Source: Armatimonadota bacterium (GTDB taxonomy: Bacteria; Armatimonadota; DTGP01; JAHWJO01). From it: a stretch of DNA of 7,245 nt. The position numbers were made by a program, and so were the translations under genes. The stretch is from NCBI GenBank assembly GCA_019348365.1, contig JAHWJO010000240.1:1-7245 (forward strand), in the 5' to 3' direction. Below the pieces are notes generated by a model that saw only the letters and a program-made list of their open reading frames with translations, was not told the origin of the DNA and did not search any database. Of this stretch, positions 1 through 5,868 are shown in pieces (within the stretch, counting starts at the first letter, position 1; the number at the start of each line of letters is the position of its first letter).

Positions 1-567
1 CTCCGAGAGTTGGAAGGTGTAGGATGTGGGGGGAATGCCCCCCTGATAGGCCAGGTGGTATTCGTAATTGAGGTCCCCGCCGTCGGCGTACCGGCGGTGC
101 CGCAGGAGGATGCCGTTCTCAGTCCGCTCGCACCGGTCGATCTCCTGGCCCTGGGCCGTTCCGGAGCGGCGCTGGCATGTCCAGACGACGGCGTGAACCT
201 TCCGCTCCTCCTCACCGGGGTTGGTGATAAGGAAGTCGCTGACGAGCACGTCGTCAGGGAGGAGCGCCCGCCGCTCGGTGATCTCCAGCCCGTCGCCGGC
301 GTACGCCTGGGTGAGGTGGCTCGGCACCCAGGTGCGGTTCACAAAATCGAGGGCGACGGCGGCGTTCTCTTCGTTGAGGAACGTGACGGTGAAGACCGGC
401 TCCACTTTCAGGTCGTAGAAGCAGGCGTGGTCCCAGAAGCCGGGCTGGTTCAGCCAGAGCGGCCATTCCGGCGCCCAGAGCGCCTTCCGCCCGCCGCCCA
501 GGAACCATTTATCGTTCCGGCGGAGCTGGTCTTCGATGGGAGGAACTTCCGTGCCGATGCTGGACAT
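1..567 (-). CDS. Probable carbohydrate-active enzyme, N-terminal part (cut by left window edge)
   Basis: The minus-strand frame is open from ATG at 567-565 to base 1, giving 189 residues with no stop. An in-frame TGA three codons upstream (576-574) makes this ATG the first possible start, although the ribosome site is weak. The N-terminus is rich in Trp and aromatics (residues about 20-45, with WFLGGG, LWAPEWPLWLN and FWDHACFYDL). It is followed by alternating beta-strand-like stretches such as VEPVFTVTFLNEE, LEITERRALLPDDVLVSDFLITNPG and VHAVVWTCQ. This pattern resembles the N-terminal beta-sandwich of six-hairpin glycosidases and glycogen-debranching-like enzymes, which work on oligosaccharides. 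The catalytic domain would lie outside the window, so activity and family are inferred only. No signal peptide is visible, so it is probably cytoplasmic. It is divergent from the membrane protein gene at 890, and the two may share control signals in the 322-base gap. That it is coding is quite sure; the product name is tentative. Confidence 0.72.
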   Translation of the reverse strand, partial: MSSIGTEVPPIEDQLRRNDKWFLGGGRKALWAPEWPLWLNQPGFWDHACFYDLKVEPVFTVTFLNEENAAVALDFVNRTWVPSHLTQAYAGDGLEITERRALLPDDVLVSDFLITNPGEEERKVHAVVWTCQRRSGTAQGQEIDRCERTENGILLRHRRYADGGDLNYEYHLAYQGGIPPTSYTFQLSE

Positions 568-889
568 GCCGTTTCAACCCCGGTTCAGTAGCCGATCAAT
601 CGAATAGAAGTATGAAAAACGAAAAGAGACGGTTTTCTTGGTTTCGTATGGCTCCTGGTTGCCGTTTCAGACCCCGCGCATTCCACAGACATCGTTTCCA
701 CACCGTCTTCCTCTTCCCCTGCCTGAAGCGGGAGGCGCATGGCCCGCCGTGGCCGCATGAAAGGCCGCCCCGGCGGGAGGAAGAGAGAAACGGATCTCGA
801 AAAGAAAGTAACCCGCTTCAGGCCGGGCGGTCTTCGTGAAGTTCTCTTTGTCGGGCGCGGATCGGCCGTTCGCGCCGCCTCAGGTGTCC
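568..889. other. Divergent intergenic region with an AT-rich island and a structured stretch
   Basis: This gap separates two divergent genes and should hold both promoters. Bases about 594-652 are clearly AT-rich against the G+C-rich surroundings, as expected for promoter DNA. I could not fit a convincing -35/-10 pair on either strand. Bases 721-823 form a nested inverted repeat described separately. A 75-codon plus-strand frame (612-839) lacks a ribosome site and has a composition dominated by Arg, Pro and Phe, so I do not call it a gene. Confidence 0.6.
721..823 (+). repeat. 12-bp perfect inverted repeat enclosing two further hairpins (three-way-junction-like)
   Basis: GCCTGAAGCGGG at 721-732 is exactly complementary to CCCGCTTCAGGC at 812-823. 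The 79-base interior contains CCCGCC (743-748) pairing with GGCGGG (772-777), and inside that GGCC (751-754) pairing with GGCC (763-766). A second small hairpin, GAGA (783-786 or 785-788) with TCTC (795-798), follows. The result is a closing stem plus two branches, ending 66 bases before the preferred start of the membrane protein gene. CTTCA (816-820) in the closing stem can instead pair with TGAAG (837-841), giving a mutually exclusive alternative fold. It could be a cis-acting 5' leader element or a remnant of a small repeat element. It matches no riboswitch class I can recognise. The pairing is seen directly; function is inference. Confidence 0.55.
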
Positions 890-2899
890 ATGGATTCGTC
901 TTCGCAAGACAGCATGCGCGAGATCGGGACGGGCCTGCCCGCCCGCAGCGTCGATCACGAGGAGCCGCGAAAAGCGGTCGGCGTGACCTTCCGCTCCCTC
1001 CTGATCGGCCTGTTCCTCATCCCCATCAACGCCTACTGGGTGATTCAGATGGAGCGGATCCGGTACTCCGCCCATCCGACCACGCTCTCGCTCTTCTTCA
1101 ATACGGTCTTCATCCTCTTCATCCTCACGATGCTCAACTGGGTCGTGGGGGCGGCGAGTCCCCGGTTCGCGCTGCGGCGAGCGGAGCTGCTGGTGGTGTA
1201 CATCATGCTCGGCATCGCCTCCACCCTGGCGGCCCACGACGCGATGCAGGTGCTCGTCCCGATGCTGGCCTGGCCCTACCGGTTCGCCCGCCCCGAAAAC
1301 CGCTGGGACGAGCTGTTCATTCCCTACCTCCCCGAATGGCTGATGATGAGCGACAAGGAGGCGATGCGGGGCTACTTCGAGGGGAACTCCTCCCTCTACA
1401 CCCCCGAACACCTCCAGGCCTGGGCCATGCCGGTCCTGATGTGGACGCTCTTCTGCACCCTGCTGCTCTGGATCATGCTCTGCATGAACGCGATCCTCCG
1501 CAAGCAGTGGACCGAGCACGAGCGTTTGACCTACCCCCTCATCCAACTCCCGATGGAGATGACCGACGACAACGGCAGGCCGGGCGGAATCGCGCCGCTG
1601 TTCCGCAACCGGCTCTTCTGGCTGGGATTCCTCCTCGCCGGGTCCATGGACATCGTCAACAGCCTGAACCTTTACTATCCGTGGATCCCCACCGTGCTGA
1701 CGCCGGGAGCGGGGCAAAGCTTCATCGACCTCGGGCAGAATTTCCGCGACCGGCCCCTCAACGCCATCGGGTGGACCCCGCTCTCCTGGTACCCGTTCGT
1801 CATCGGGATCGGGATGCTCATGCCGCTCGACTTCCTCTTCTCGCTCTGGTTCTTCTACTGGTTCTGGAAGGCCGAGCTGGTCGTCGTCTCCGCGCTCTCG
1901 CTCAACCAGACCCCGAACTTCCCGTACCTCAATTACCAGGCGTTCGGGGCGTACGCCGCCTTCCTCATCTCCGCCGTCTGGCTCAGCCGCCACTATTTCA
2001 CCGAAGTGTACCGGAAGGTCGTCGGGCTGCCGAGCACCCTGGACGACAGCAATGAGCCGATCACCTACCGGAGCGCCGTGATCGGGATCATCATCGGGTA
2101 CATCCTGCTGGTGGCTTTCTGCATGGCGATGGGAATGTCGTGGTGGCTCGCCGTCGTCTTCTTCCTCGTCTTCTTCGGGCTGTCCATCGCGATCACCCGG
2201 ATGCGCGCGGAGCTGGGCACGCCGGTCCACGACCTTCACTTCACCGGCCCCGACTGGACCCTGCCCGAAGTCTTCGGGACGCGGAACTTCAGCGCGCAGG
2301 ACCTGACCCAGATGACGATCCTCTTCTGGTTCAACCGGGCGTACCGCTACCACCCCATGCCTCACCAGCTCGAAGGGTTCAAGATGGCGGAGCGGACCGG
2401 GAGCAGCTACCGGCGGTACTTCTGGATGATGATGCTGGCGGGGGCGGTGGGCGCGGTGGCGGCGTTCTGGGCGATGCTCCACCTCAACTATATTTACGGC
2501 GCCACGGCGAAAGCGGGCACGTTCGGGCCGGAGGCGTACAACCGGCTGACGGGTTGGCTGAACTCCCCGGAACGCCCTTCCTTCCCCAAGGCCGGCGCCA
2601 TCGGGGTGGGGCTGTTCATCGCGTTCTTCCTGGAAGGCATGCGGGTGCGGTTCCCGGCGTGGCCGTTCCACCCGCTCGGGTTCGCGGTGACGGCGAGCTG
2701 GGAGATCAACCTCGTCTGGATGCCGCTGTTCATCGCGTGGGTGTTCAAGCTGTTCATCCTGCGGTACGGCGGCTTGAAGGGGTTCCGCAACTCGCTGCCG
2801 TTCTTCTTCGGTCTCATGCTCGGCCAGTTCTTCGTCGGGAGCATCGTGAACATCATCGGGATCACCTTTGAAATCCCGACCTACCAGTTCTGGCAATAA
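890..2899 (+). CDS. Polytopic membrane protein, DUF6785/DUF6784 type (transporter-like)
   Basis: From ATG 890 the product is 669 residues. I see about 12-14 hydrophobic segments, starting near residue 34 (TFRSLLIGLFLIPINAYWV) and ending near 660. They are spread over two halves split by a polar stretch at about 440-505. Conserved-looking soluble motifs are WTEHERLTYPLIQLP (207-221), AELGTPVHDLHFTGPD (440-455) and HPMPHQLEGFKMAE (488-501). Length, topology and these motifs fit the paired DUF6785 (N-terminal) and DUF6784 (C-terminal) families, whose function is unknown. The layout recalls oligopeptide-transporter-like carriers, but no substrate can be read from the sequence. ATG 890 is chosen because AGGTG lies just upstream; an in-frame GTG at 836 would add 18 polar residues and has a poorer ribosome site. 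kptA follows after 43 bases, probably on the same transcript. Confidence 0.82.
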   Translation: MDSSSQDSMREIGTGLPARSVDHEEPRKAVGVTFRSLLIGLFLIPINAYWVIQMERIRYSAHPTTLSLFFNTVFILFILTMLNWVVGAASPRFALRRAELLVVYIMLGIASTLAAHDAMQVLVPMLAWPYRFARPENRWDELFIPYLPEWLMMSDKEAMRGYFEGNSSLYTPEHLQAWAMPVLMWTLFCTLLLWIMLCMNAILRKQWTEHERLTYPLIQLPMEMTDDNGRPGGIAPLFRNRLFWLGFLLAGSMDIVNSLNLYYPWIPTVLTPGAGQSFIDLGQNFRDRPLNAIGWTPLSWYPFVIGIGMLMPLDFLFSLWFFYWFWKAELVVVSALSLNQTPNFPYLNYQAFGAYAAFLISAVWLSRHYFTEVYRKVVGLPSTLDDSNEPITYRSAVIGIIIGYILLVAFCMAMGMSWWLAVVFFLVFFGLSIAITRMRAELGTPVHDLHFTGPDWTLPEVFGTRNFSAQDLTQMTILFWFNRAYRYHPMPHQLEGFKMAERTGSSYRRYFWMMMLAGAVGAVAAFWAMLHLNYIYGATAKAGTFGPEAYNRLTGWLNSPERPSFPKAGAIGVGLFIAFFLEGMRVRFPAWPFHPLGFAVTASWEINLVWMPLFIAWVFKLFILRYGGLKGFRNSLPFFFGLMLGQFFVGSIVNIIGITFEIPTYQFWQ

Positions 2900-2928
2900 G
2901 GAACGGCTTGATAAGGAACGCAGGAAAG

Positions 2929-2937
2929 AAGGAGAGG
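2929..2937 (+). promoter_or_regulatory. Ribosome binding site fixing the kptA start
   Basis: AAGGAGAGG lies 5 bases before GTG 2943 (8 bases counted from its GGAG core). It selects this GTG over the in-frame TTG at 2868, which sits inside the upstream membrane protein gene and has no such site. Confidence 0.75.
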
Positions 2938-2942
2938 TCTTC

Positions 2943-3515
2943 GTGTCTCCGGAGGAGCGGAAGCGCCTGAGCAAATTTCTTACCCTCGTCCTCCGGCACG
3001 AACCGGAGAAGCTCGGCCTGAAACTGGACGCGCAGGGCTTCGTCGGCCTCTCCGAGCTGATCGAGGCGATCTGGCGCAACCCGAGGGGCCGACCCGTGAC
3101 CGAGGAGCAGATCCTCGAAGTGGTGGAGACTTCGGACAAGCAGCGGTTCGAGATCGTGGGGAACAAGATTCGGGCGCGGTACGGCCATTCCATCGGCGAT
3201 GCCGTGATCCACGAGGAGGTAGAGCCTCCGGAGATCCTCTACCACGGAACGTCACCCGCCCCGCTGCCCGCCATCCGCGAGAAGGGGCTGCTCCCCATGA
3301 AGCGGCAGTACGTTCATCTCTCCACCGAGGTGGATACGGCGTTGCAGGTGGGTCGCCGCCACCATCCCCGGCCGATCATTCTCACCGTTCGCGCGCACGA
3401 GGCGTGGCAAGCCGGGGCACGATTCTATCAGCCGAAAACCCGTCTCTTCCTTTCGGACGCCCTTCCCACCCGGTTCATCACTTTTGAAGAGGAAAACTGC
3501 CATGACTCCCGCTAA
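2943..3515 (+). CDS. kptA: RNA 2'-phosphotransferase (Tpt1/KptA family)
   Basis: The 190-residue product matches the usual family size of about 180. KptA/Tpt1 uses NAD+ to remove an internal RNA 2'-phosphate, forming ADP-ribose 1'',2''-cyclic phosphate and nicotinamide. With the GTG start, the known catalytic Arg-His-Arg-Arg tetrad is complete: R18 and H19 in VLRHEP, R68 in DKQRFEI, and R121 in PMKRQYVHLS. The NAD-binding motif YHGTS is at 100-104. The N-terminal winged-helix-like lobe spans about 1-90 and the ADP-ribosyltransferase-like lobe about 95-182, ending in the family-typical PTRFI (175-179). In yeast the enzyme finishes tRNA splicing. Bacteria lack that pathway and the physiological substrate there is unsettled; RNA repair is one proposal. 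It lies 43 bases after the membrane protein gene and overlaps the next gene by 14 bases, so it is probably cotranscribed with both. Confidence 0.95.
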   Translation: MSPEERKRLSKFLTLVLRHEPEKLGLKLDAQGFVGLSELIEAIWRNPRGRPVTEEQILEVVETSDKQRFEIVGNKIRARYGHSIGDAVIHEEVEPPEILYHGTSPAPLPAIREKGLLPMKRQYVHLSTEVDTALQVGRRHHPRPIILTVRAHEAWQAGARFYQPKTRLFLSDALPTRFITFEEENCHDSR

Positions 3516-3969
3516 GTTGCTGACCTGTATCACCCTGACAGCCCTGCTGTCCCTCGCATCCGCTCCATCACATGCGATGGACCCCGGCTCCCACGCGATG
3601 GCGGGCGGCGCGCTGGGGCTGAAGCTGACCAAAAACCCGATGGGGGCGTTCCTCATCGGATTGGCGAGCCATGCCCTCCTGGATGTGGTGCCGCACACCA
3701 ATCCACCGCTGAAGTCGCCGGGAACGCAGGCGTACCTCGTCGCGGACGGCGCGCTCCTCTACGACGCGTGGCGGCGCAACGACCATGACCCGCGCATCTT
3801 CTGGGGCGCTCTGGGAGGCGTGCTGCCGGATGCGGAGTACCTCCACAAGGGGCAGAAAGTCTTCCCCACCCACAATGGCACTTTGAAACATGGCCGCCAC
3901 CTGAATAAGACCGCCGCCACGATCCTGATGGTCGTCGTGAACGGGATCTCCTACCGCGCGATGTGGTGA
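3502..3969 (+). CDS. Small exported YdjM/DUF457-like protein with His/Asp metal-site pattern
   Basis: ATG 3502 overlaps the kptA end by 14 bases and is preceded by AGAGGA at 3488-3493. A TTG 18 bases upstream is in frame but has no ribosome site, although it would add a basic KRK n-region. The product is 155 residues. Residues 6-25 form a hydrophobic signal-peptide-like segment ending in the AxA-type site SHA before M26. The rest has the spaced pattern SHAMAGGALGLKL (30-42), NP..AFLIGLASHALLDVVPH (45-65), GGVLPDAEYL (105-114) and FPTHNGTLKHGRHLN (121-135). This His/Asp layout (H31, H57, D61, H65, D110, H124, H130) is typical of small YdjM/DUF457-like proteins annotated as membrane-bound metal-dependent hydrolases. 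Metal binding and hydrolase activity are inferred from family resemblance. Exact family and substrate are not certain. Confidence 0.75.
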   Translation: MTPAKLLTCITLTALLSLASAPSHAMDPGSHAMAGGALGLKLTKNPMGAFLIGLASHALLDVVPHTNPPLKSPGTQAYLVADGALLYDAWRRNDHDPRIFWGALGGVLPDAEYLHKGQKVFPTHNGTLKHGRHLNKTAATILMVVVNGISYRAMW

Positions 3970-3980
3970 GGGCGACTCAC
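3966..3980 (+). terminator. Weak stem-loop over the stop codon at the end of the three-gene cluster
   Basis: GTGAG (3966-3970) pairs with CTCAC (3976-3980) around a five-base loop, and the stem includes the TGA stop at 3967-3969. No T-run follows, so it is at best a weak or factor-dependent terminator, and could be chance. Confidence 0.2.
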
Positions 3981-4025
3981 AGACTCCCCGACCCACGACT
4001 CAAAGACTGAATTCCACGGGCCAGT

Positions 4026-4037
4026 GGTGACATCACC
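4026..4037. promoter_or_regulatory. Operator-like dyad GGTGA-CA-TCACC
   Basis: A perfect 5+2+5 inverted repeat lies 15 bases upstream of the candidate -35 box of lpd. Its size and position would suit a dimeric regulator. No regulator gene is nearby and the site is short enough to occur by chance. Confidence 0.3.
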
Positions 4038-4052
4038 GCCAAAGAAGGGTCC

Positions 4053-4082
4053 TTGTCAGCGGTATTCCCTCTGGCACACAAT
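4053..4082 (+). promoter_or_regulatory. Candidate sigma70-type promoter for lpd
   Basis: TTGTCA (4053-4058, 5 of 6 matches to TTGACA) is followed after 18 bases by CACAAT (4077-4082, 4 of 6 to TATAAT). Transcription would begin near 4089, at the foot of the hairpin at 4087-4115. The -10 is imperfect and the host's promoter consensus is unknown. Confidence 0.35.
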
Positions 4083-4086
4083 AACA

Positions 4087-4115
4087 GGGTTGATTCGGGT
4101 TTCGACCCGCAACCC
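4087..4115 (+). other. Strong leader hairpin upstream of lpd
   Basis: GGGTTG (4087-4092) pairs with CAACCC (4110-4115), and CGGGT (4096-4100) with ACCCG (4105-4109). This gives 11 base pairs with a three-base ATT bulge and a TTCG loop. No T-run follows, so it is not a standard terminator of the upstream genes. If the promoter at 4053-4082 is real, the hairpin would sit at the very 5' end of the lpd mRNA and could stabilise it or regulate it. Confidence 0.5.
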
Positions 4116-4139
4116 CAGTTTACAAGGGAGGTCGGGGAC

Positions 4140-4161
4140 GGCGTCGTGGGGTCCGGACGCC
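4140..4161 (+). other. Second leader hairpin, just before the lpd ribosome site
   Basis: GGCGTC (4140-4145) pairs with GACGCC (4156-4161) around a ten-base loop. It ends 10 bases before the AAGGAGGG ribosome site, so its folding could affect translation start. The role is unproven. Confidence 0.35.
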
Positions 4162-4171
4162 TCGCTCTCTG

Positions 4172-4189
4172 AAGGAGGGTAATCCCATT
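4172..4189 (+). promoter_or_regulatory. Near-perfect ribosome site AAGGAGGG followed by an in-frame ATT
   Basis: AAGGAGGG (4172-4179) is the best Shine-Dalgarno match in the window. Seven bases later, at ATG-like spacing, stands ATT (4187-4189). This is in frame with lpd, 18 codons before ATG 4241, with no stop between. The frame is open back to 4094 without an ATG, GTG or TTG before ATT. GGG (4177-4179) and CCC (4184-4186) could form a tiny local hairpin over the site. Either ATT is a rare start, as known for infC, or the true start is 4241 or GTG 4262. Confidence 0.45.
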
Positions 4190-4240
4190 AACGCGCCAGA
4201 TAAAACCGCATCTACAACAACCCTGGAGCGCCCGGAAACC

Positions 4241-5698
4241 ATGGATGAGAGGGGCACGGGGGTGAGCATTCGGGAGCGTGAGGAAGTCCAACAGGAGGTA
4301 CAGGCCTTGCTGCAATCATCCGGGGAGTACGAAGCCGATGTCGTGGTCATCGGCGGGGGGCCGGGCGGGTACGTCGCCGCTCTGCGCGCCGCCCAGCTCG
4401 GGGGCAAAGCGATCGTCATCGAGCGCGACAACGTCGGGGGAACCTGTCTCAACTGGGGCTGCATCCCCAGCAAGGCGCTCCTCGCCTGCGCGAACCTCAT
4501 CCATCACGTCAAGGATGCGGGTCGGTTCGGGGTCAACATTGAGAACTACAGCATCGACGTGACCGCGATGATGAAGCACAAGGATCAGGTCGTCACCCAG
4601 CTCCGCAACGGCACCGAATACCTCCTGAAGCGGCTGAACGTCGAGCTCATCAAGGACACCGGCAGACTTCTACCCGGCAACGTCGTGCAGGTCGGCGACC
4701 GCCGGATCAAGGCGCGGAACGTGATCCTCGCGATGGGCTCGGTGGTGGCGCGGCCCCCGATCCCCGGCCTCGGCGATAACTACATCACCAGCAACGAAGC
4801 CCTCTCCCTCGACCCCCTGCCGAAGAGCATCTGCATCATCGGGGCGGGAGCCGTCGGCCTCGAAATGGGATACTTCTGGAATGCCTGCGGCGTAGAAGTC
4901 ACCACGGTCGAGATGACGGACAAGATCGGCTCGAACATCGACGTGGACGTGGCGAGCGAGCTCAAGCGCGCGCTGGAGAAGCAGGGCATGCGCTTCTATA
5001 TGAACGCCCCGGCGAAGGAAGTGCGTGATGCCGAAGGAGGCCGCGAGGTCGTCTGCGGCGGCGCGAAAGGCGATATCGTCGTGAAGGCGGAAACGATCCT
5101 CCTCGCCACGAGCCGCTGGCCCGCGACCCAAGACCAGGGATTGGAGGAGCTGGGCCTGGAGATGGAGCGGGGATTCGTCAAGGTGAACAGCAAGATGGAG
5201 ACGAACCTGCCCGGCGTCTACGCCATCGGGGACATCGCGGGGCACCCCATGCTCGCCCACAAGGCGCACCACGAGGGGTTCATCGCCGCCGAGAACGTCA
5301 TGGGCGGCGACCATCACATGAGCTACCGGGCGATTCCCGGTCCCATCTACACCGAGCCGGAGGTCGCGAGCGTGGGCCTGACCGAGCCGGAAGCCCGCGA
5401 GAGGGGGTACGAGATCCAGGTCGGTACCTTCCCGAACCGCATTTTAGGCAAGTCGCTGGCGATGGGGAACCGGTCCGGATTCGCCAAGGTGATCTCCGAC
5501 CGGAAGTACGGCGAGATCCTGGGGGTCCACATCATCGGCCCGAACGCCACCGAGCTGATCGCCGAAGCGGTCGTGGCGATGGAGAGCGAAGCGACGGTGG
5601 AGGAGCTGGCCCACAGCATCCACCCGCACCCGTCCCTCTCGGAAGGCGTGATGGAAGCCGCGCTCGACATCCTCGGCGCGTCGGTGCATAAGCCTTAA
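4241..5698 (+). CDS. lpdA: Dihydrolipoamide dehydrogenase (E3 flavoprotein)
   Basis: The 485-residue product reoxidises dihydrolipoamide on 2-oxoacid dehydrogenase or glycine cleavage complexes, passing electrons through FAD to NAD+. The FAD-binding motif is VVVIGGGPGGYVAA (34-47). The redox-active disulfide is C69/C74 in GGTCLNWGCIPSKALL. The NAD-binding motif is IIGAGAVGLEMGY (199-211), the second FAD motif is GVYAIGD (325-331), and the catalytic His-Glu pair is H463/E468 in HPHPSLSE. Variations are AMGS for the usual ATGS (164-167) and SRWPAT for GRxPNT (291-296). The N-terminus is about 30 residues longer than usual E3s, with a Glu/Gln-rich helix-like stretch (11-24). ATG 4241 is given as the conventional start; ATT 4187 and GTG 4262 (GAGAGGGG at 4246-4253) are alternatives. 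No E1, E2 or lipoylation gene is adjacent. It converges with the dockerin gene. Confidence 0.93.
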   Translation: MDERGTGVSIREREEVQQEVQALLQSSGEYEADVVVIGGGPGGYVAALRAAQLGGKAIVIERDNVGGTCLNWGCIPSKALLACANLIHHVKDAGRFGVNIENYSIDVTAMMKHKDQVVTQLRNGTEYLLKRLNVELIKDTGRLLPGNVVQVGDRRIKARNVILAMGSVVARPPIPGLGDNYITSNEALSLDPLPKSICIIGAGAVGLEMGYFWNACGVEVTTVEMTDKIGSNIDVDVASELKRALEKQGMRFYMNAPAKEVRDAEGGREVVCGGAKGDIVVKAETILLATSRWPATQDQGLEELGLEMERGFVKVNSKMETNLPGVYAIGDIAGHPMLAHKAHHEGFIAAENVMGGDHHMSYRAIPGPIYTEPEVASVGLTEPEARERGYEIQVGTFPNRILGKSLAMGNRSGFAKVISDRKYGEILGVHIIGPNATELIAEAVVAMESEATVEELAHSIHPHPSLSEGVMEAALDILGASVHKP

Positions 5699-5726
5699 CT
5701 TCAGGCAACAGGCAATAGTGCCCACA

Positions 5727-5748
5727 CCCCCGCGCTGGTCCTCGGGGG
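5727..5748 (+). terminator. G+C-rich hairpin after lpd, candidate terminator
   Basis: CCCCCG (5727-5732) pairs with CGGGGG (5743-5748) around a ten-base loop, 28 bases after the lpd stop. A smaller GGCA/TGCC hairpin (5711-5722) precedes it. Neither has a T-run, so intrinsic termination is uncertain. Confidence 0.35.
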
Positions 5749-5757
5749 AACCGTCTG

Positions 5758-5781
5758 TGTATGGGTGTATGGGTGTATGGG
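5758..5781 (+). repeat. Tandem octamer TGTATGGG, three copies
   Basis: Three exact head-to-tail copies occupy 5758-5765, 5766-5773 and 5774-5781, the last running into two more Gs. The array lies between convergent genes. With GGGGG at 5744-5748 there are four G-runs (5744-5748, 5763-5765, 5771-5773, 5779-5783), which could in principle form a quadruplex on this strand. Confidence 0.85.
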
Positions 5782-5867
5782 GGAGAATCGGCGTTTTAAT
5801 AAGGCTTCCCCTGGGTTCAACCGTTTTCCTCGATAGTGAAGAGAAAGATCACCCATACACCCATACA
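5758..5867. repeat. 18-bp perfect inverted repeat between convergent lpd and dockerin genes
   Basis: TGTATGGGTGTATGGGTG (5758-5775) is exactly complementary to the sequence at 5850-5867, with 74 bases between. Because the left arm has three octamers and the right about two, a second 16-bp register (5766-5781 with 5852-5867) is also possible. The right arm ends two bases before the dockerin gene's stop codon. The symmetric placement suits a bidirectional transcript-end structure, but there is no T-run. It could equally be a dispersed repeat element. The loop (5776-5849) is AT-richer than its surroundings and holds no gene. Confidence 0.8.
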
Positions 5868-5868
5868 T

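Noticed and set aside
10..591. Plus-strand open frame across the left edge
   Set aside because: It is antisense to the minus-strand gene starting at 567, which has a coherent aromatic and beta-strand pattern. The plus-strand product has no recognisable motif or ribosome site.
721..823. Insertion sequence or MITE ends
   Set aside because: The 12-bp repeats are not flanked by an evident target-site duplication, and the interior folds into hairpins rather than encoding anything. A genome-wide copy count would be needed to reopen this.
612..839. 75-codon plus-strand frame whose TGA overlaps the alternative GTG 836 of the membrane protein gene (GTGA), as in coupled genes
   Set aside because: There is no ribosome site before ATG 612, the composition is Arg/Pro/Phe-rich and unlike a folded protein, and it runs through the inverted repeat. 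The better start of the next gene is 890.
818..3193. Very long minus-strand open frame (791 codons)
   Set aside because: It is a G+C-rich shadow of the membrane protein and kptA genes. The product is extremely rich in Arg, Glu, His and Pro with no domain, while the plus-strand products have clear motifs.
4087..4118. tRNA T-arm-like string (GGGTTTCGACCC)
   Set aside because: The surrounding bases give no acceptor, D or anticodon arms, and the string is the loop end of a longer simple hairpin.
3977..4315. Minus-strand 112-codon frame in the lpd leader
   Set aside because: It extends into the start of lpd on the opposite strand, has no ribosome site and its Cys/Arg/Pro mix suggests a shadow. 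The region is better explained as leader structure.
5758..5867. CRISPR array reading of the repeated octamers
   Set aside because: The units are 8 bases, directly abutting with no spacers, and the other copy is inverted. No cas gene is present.
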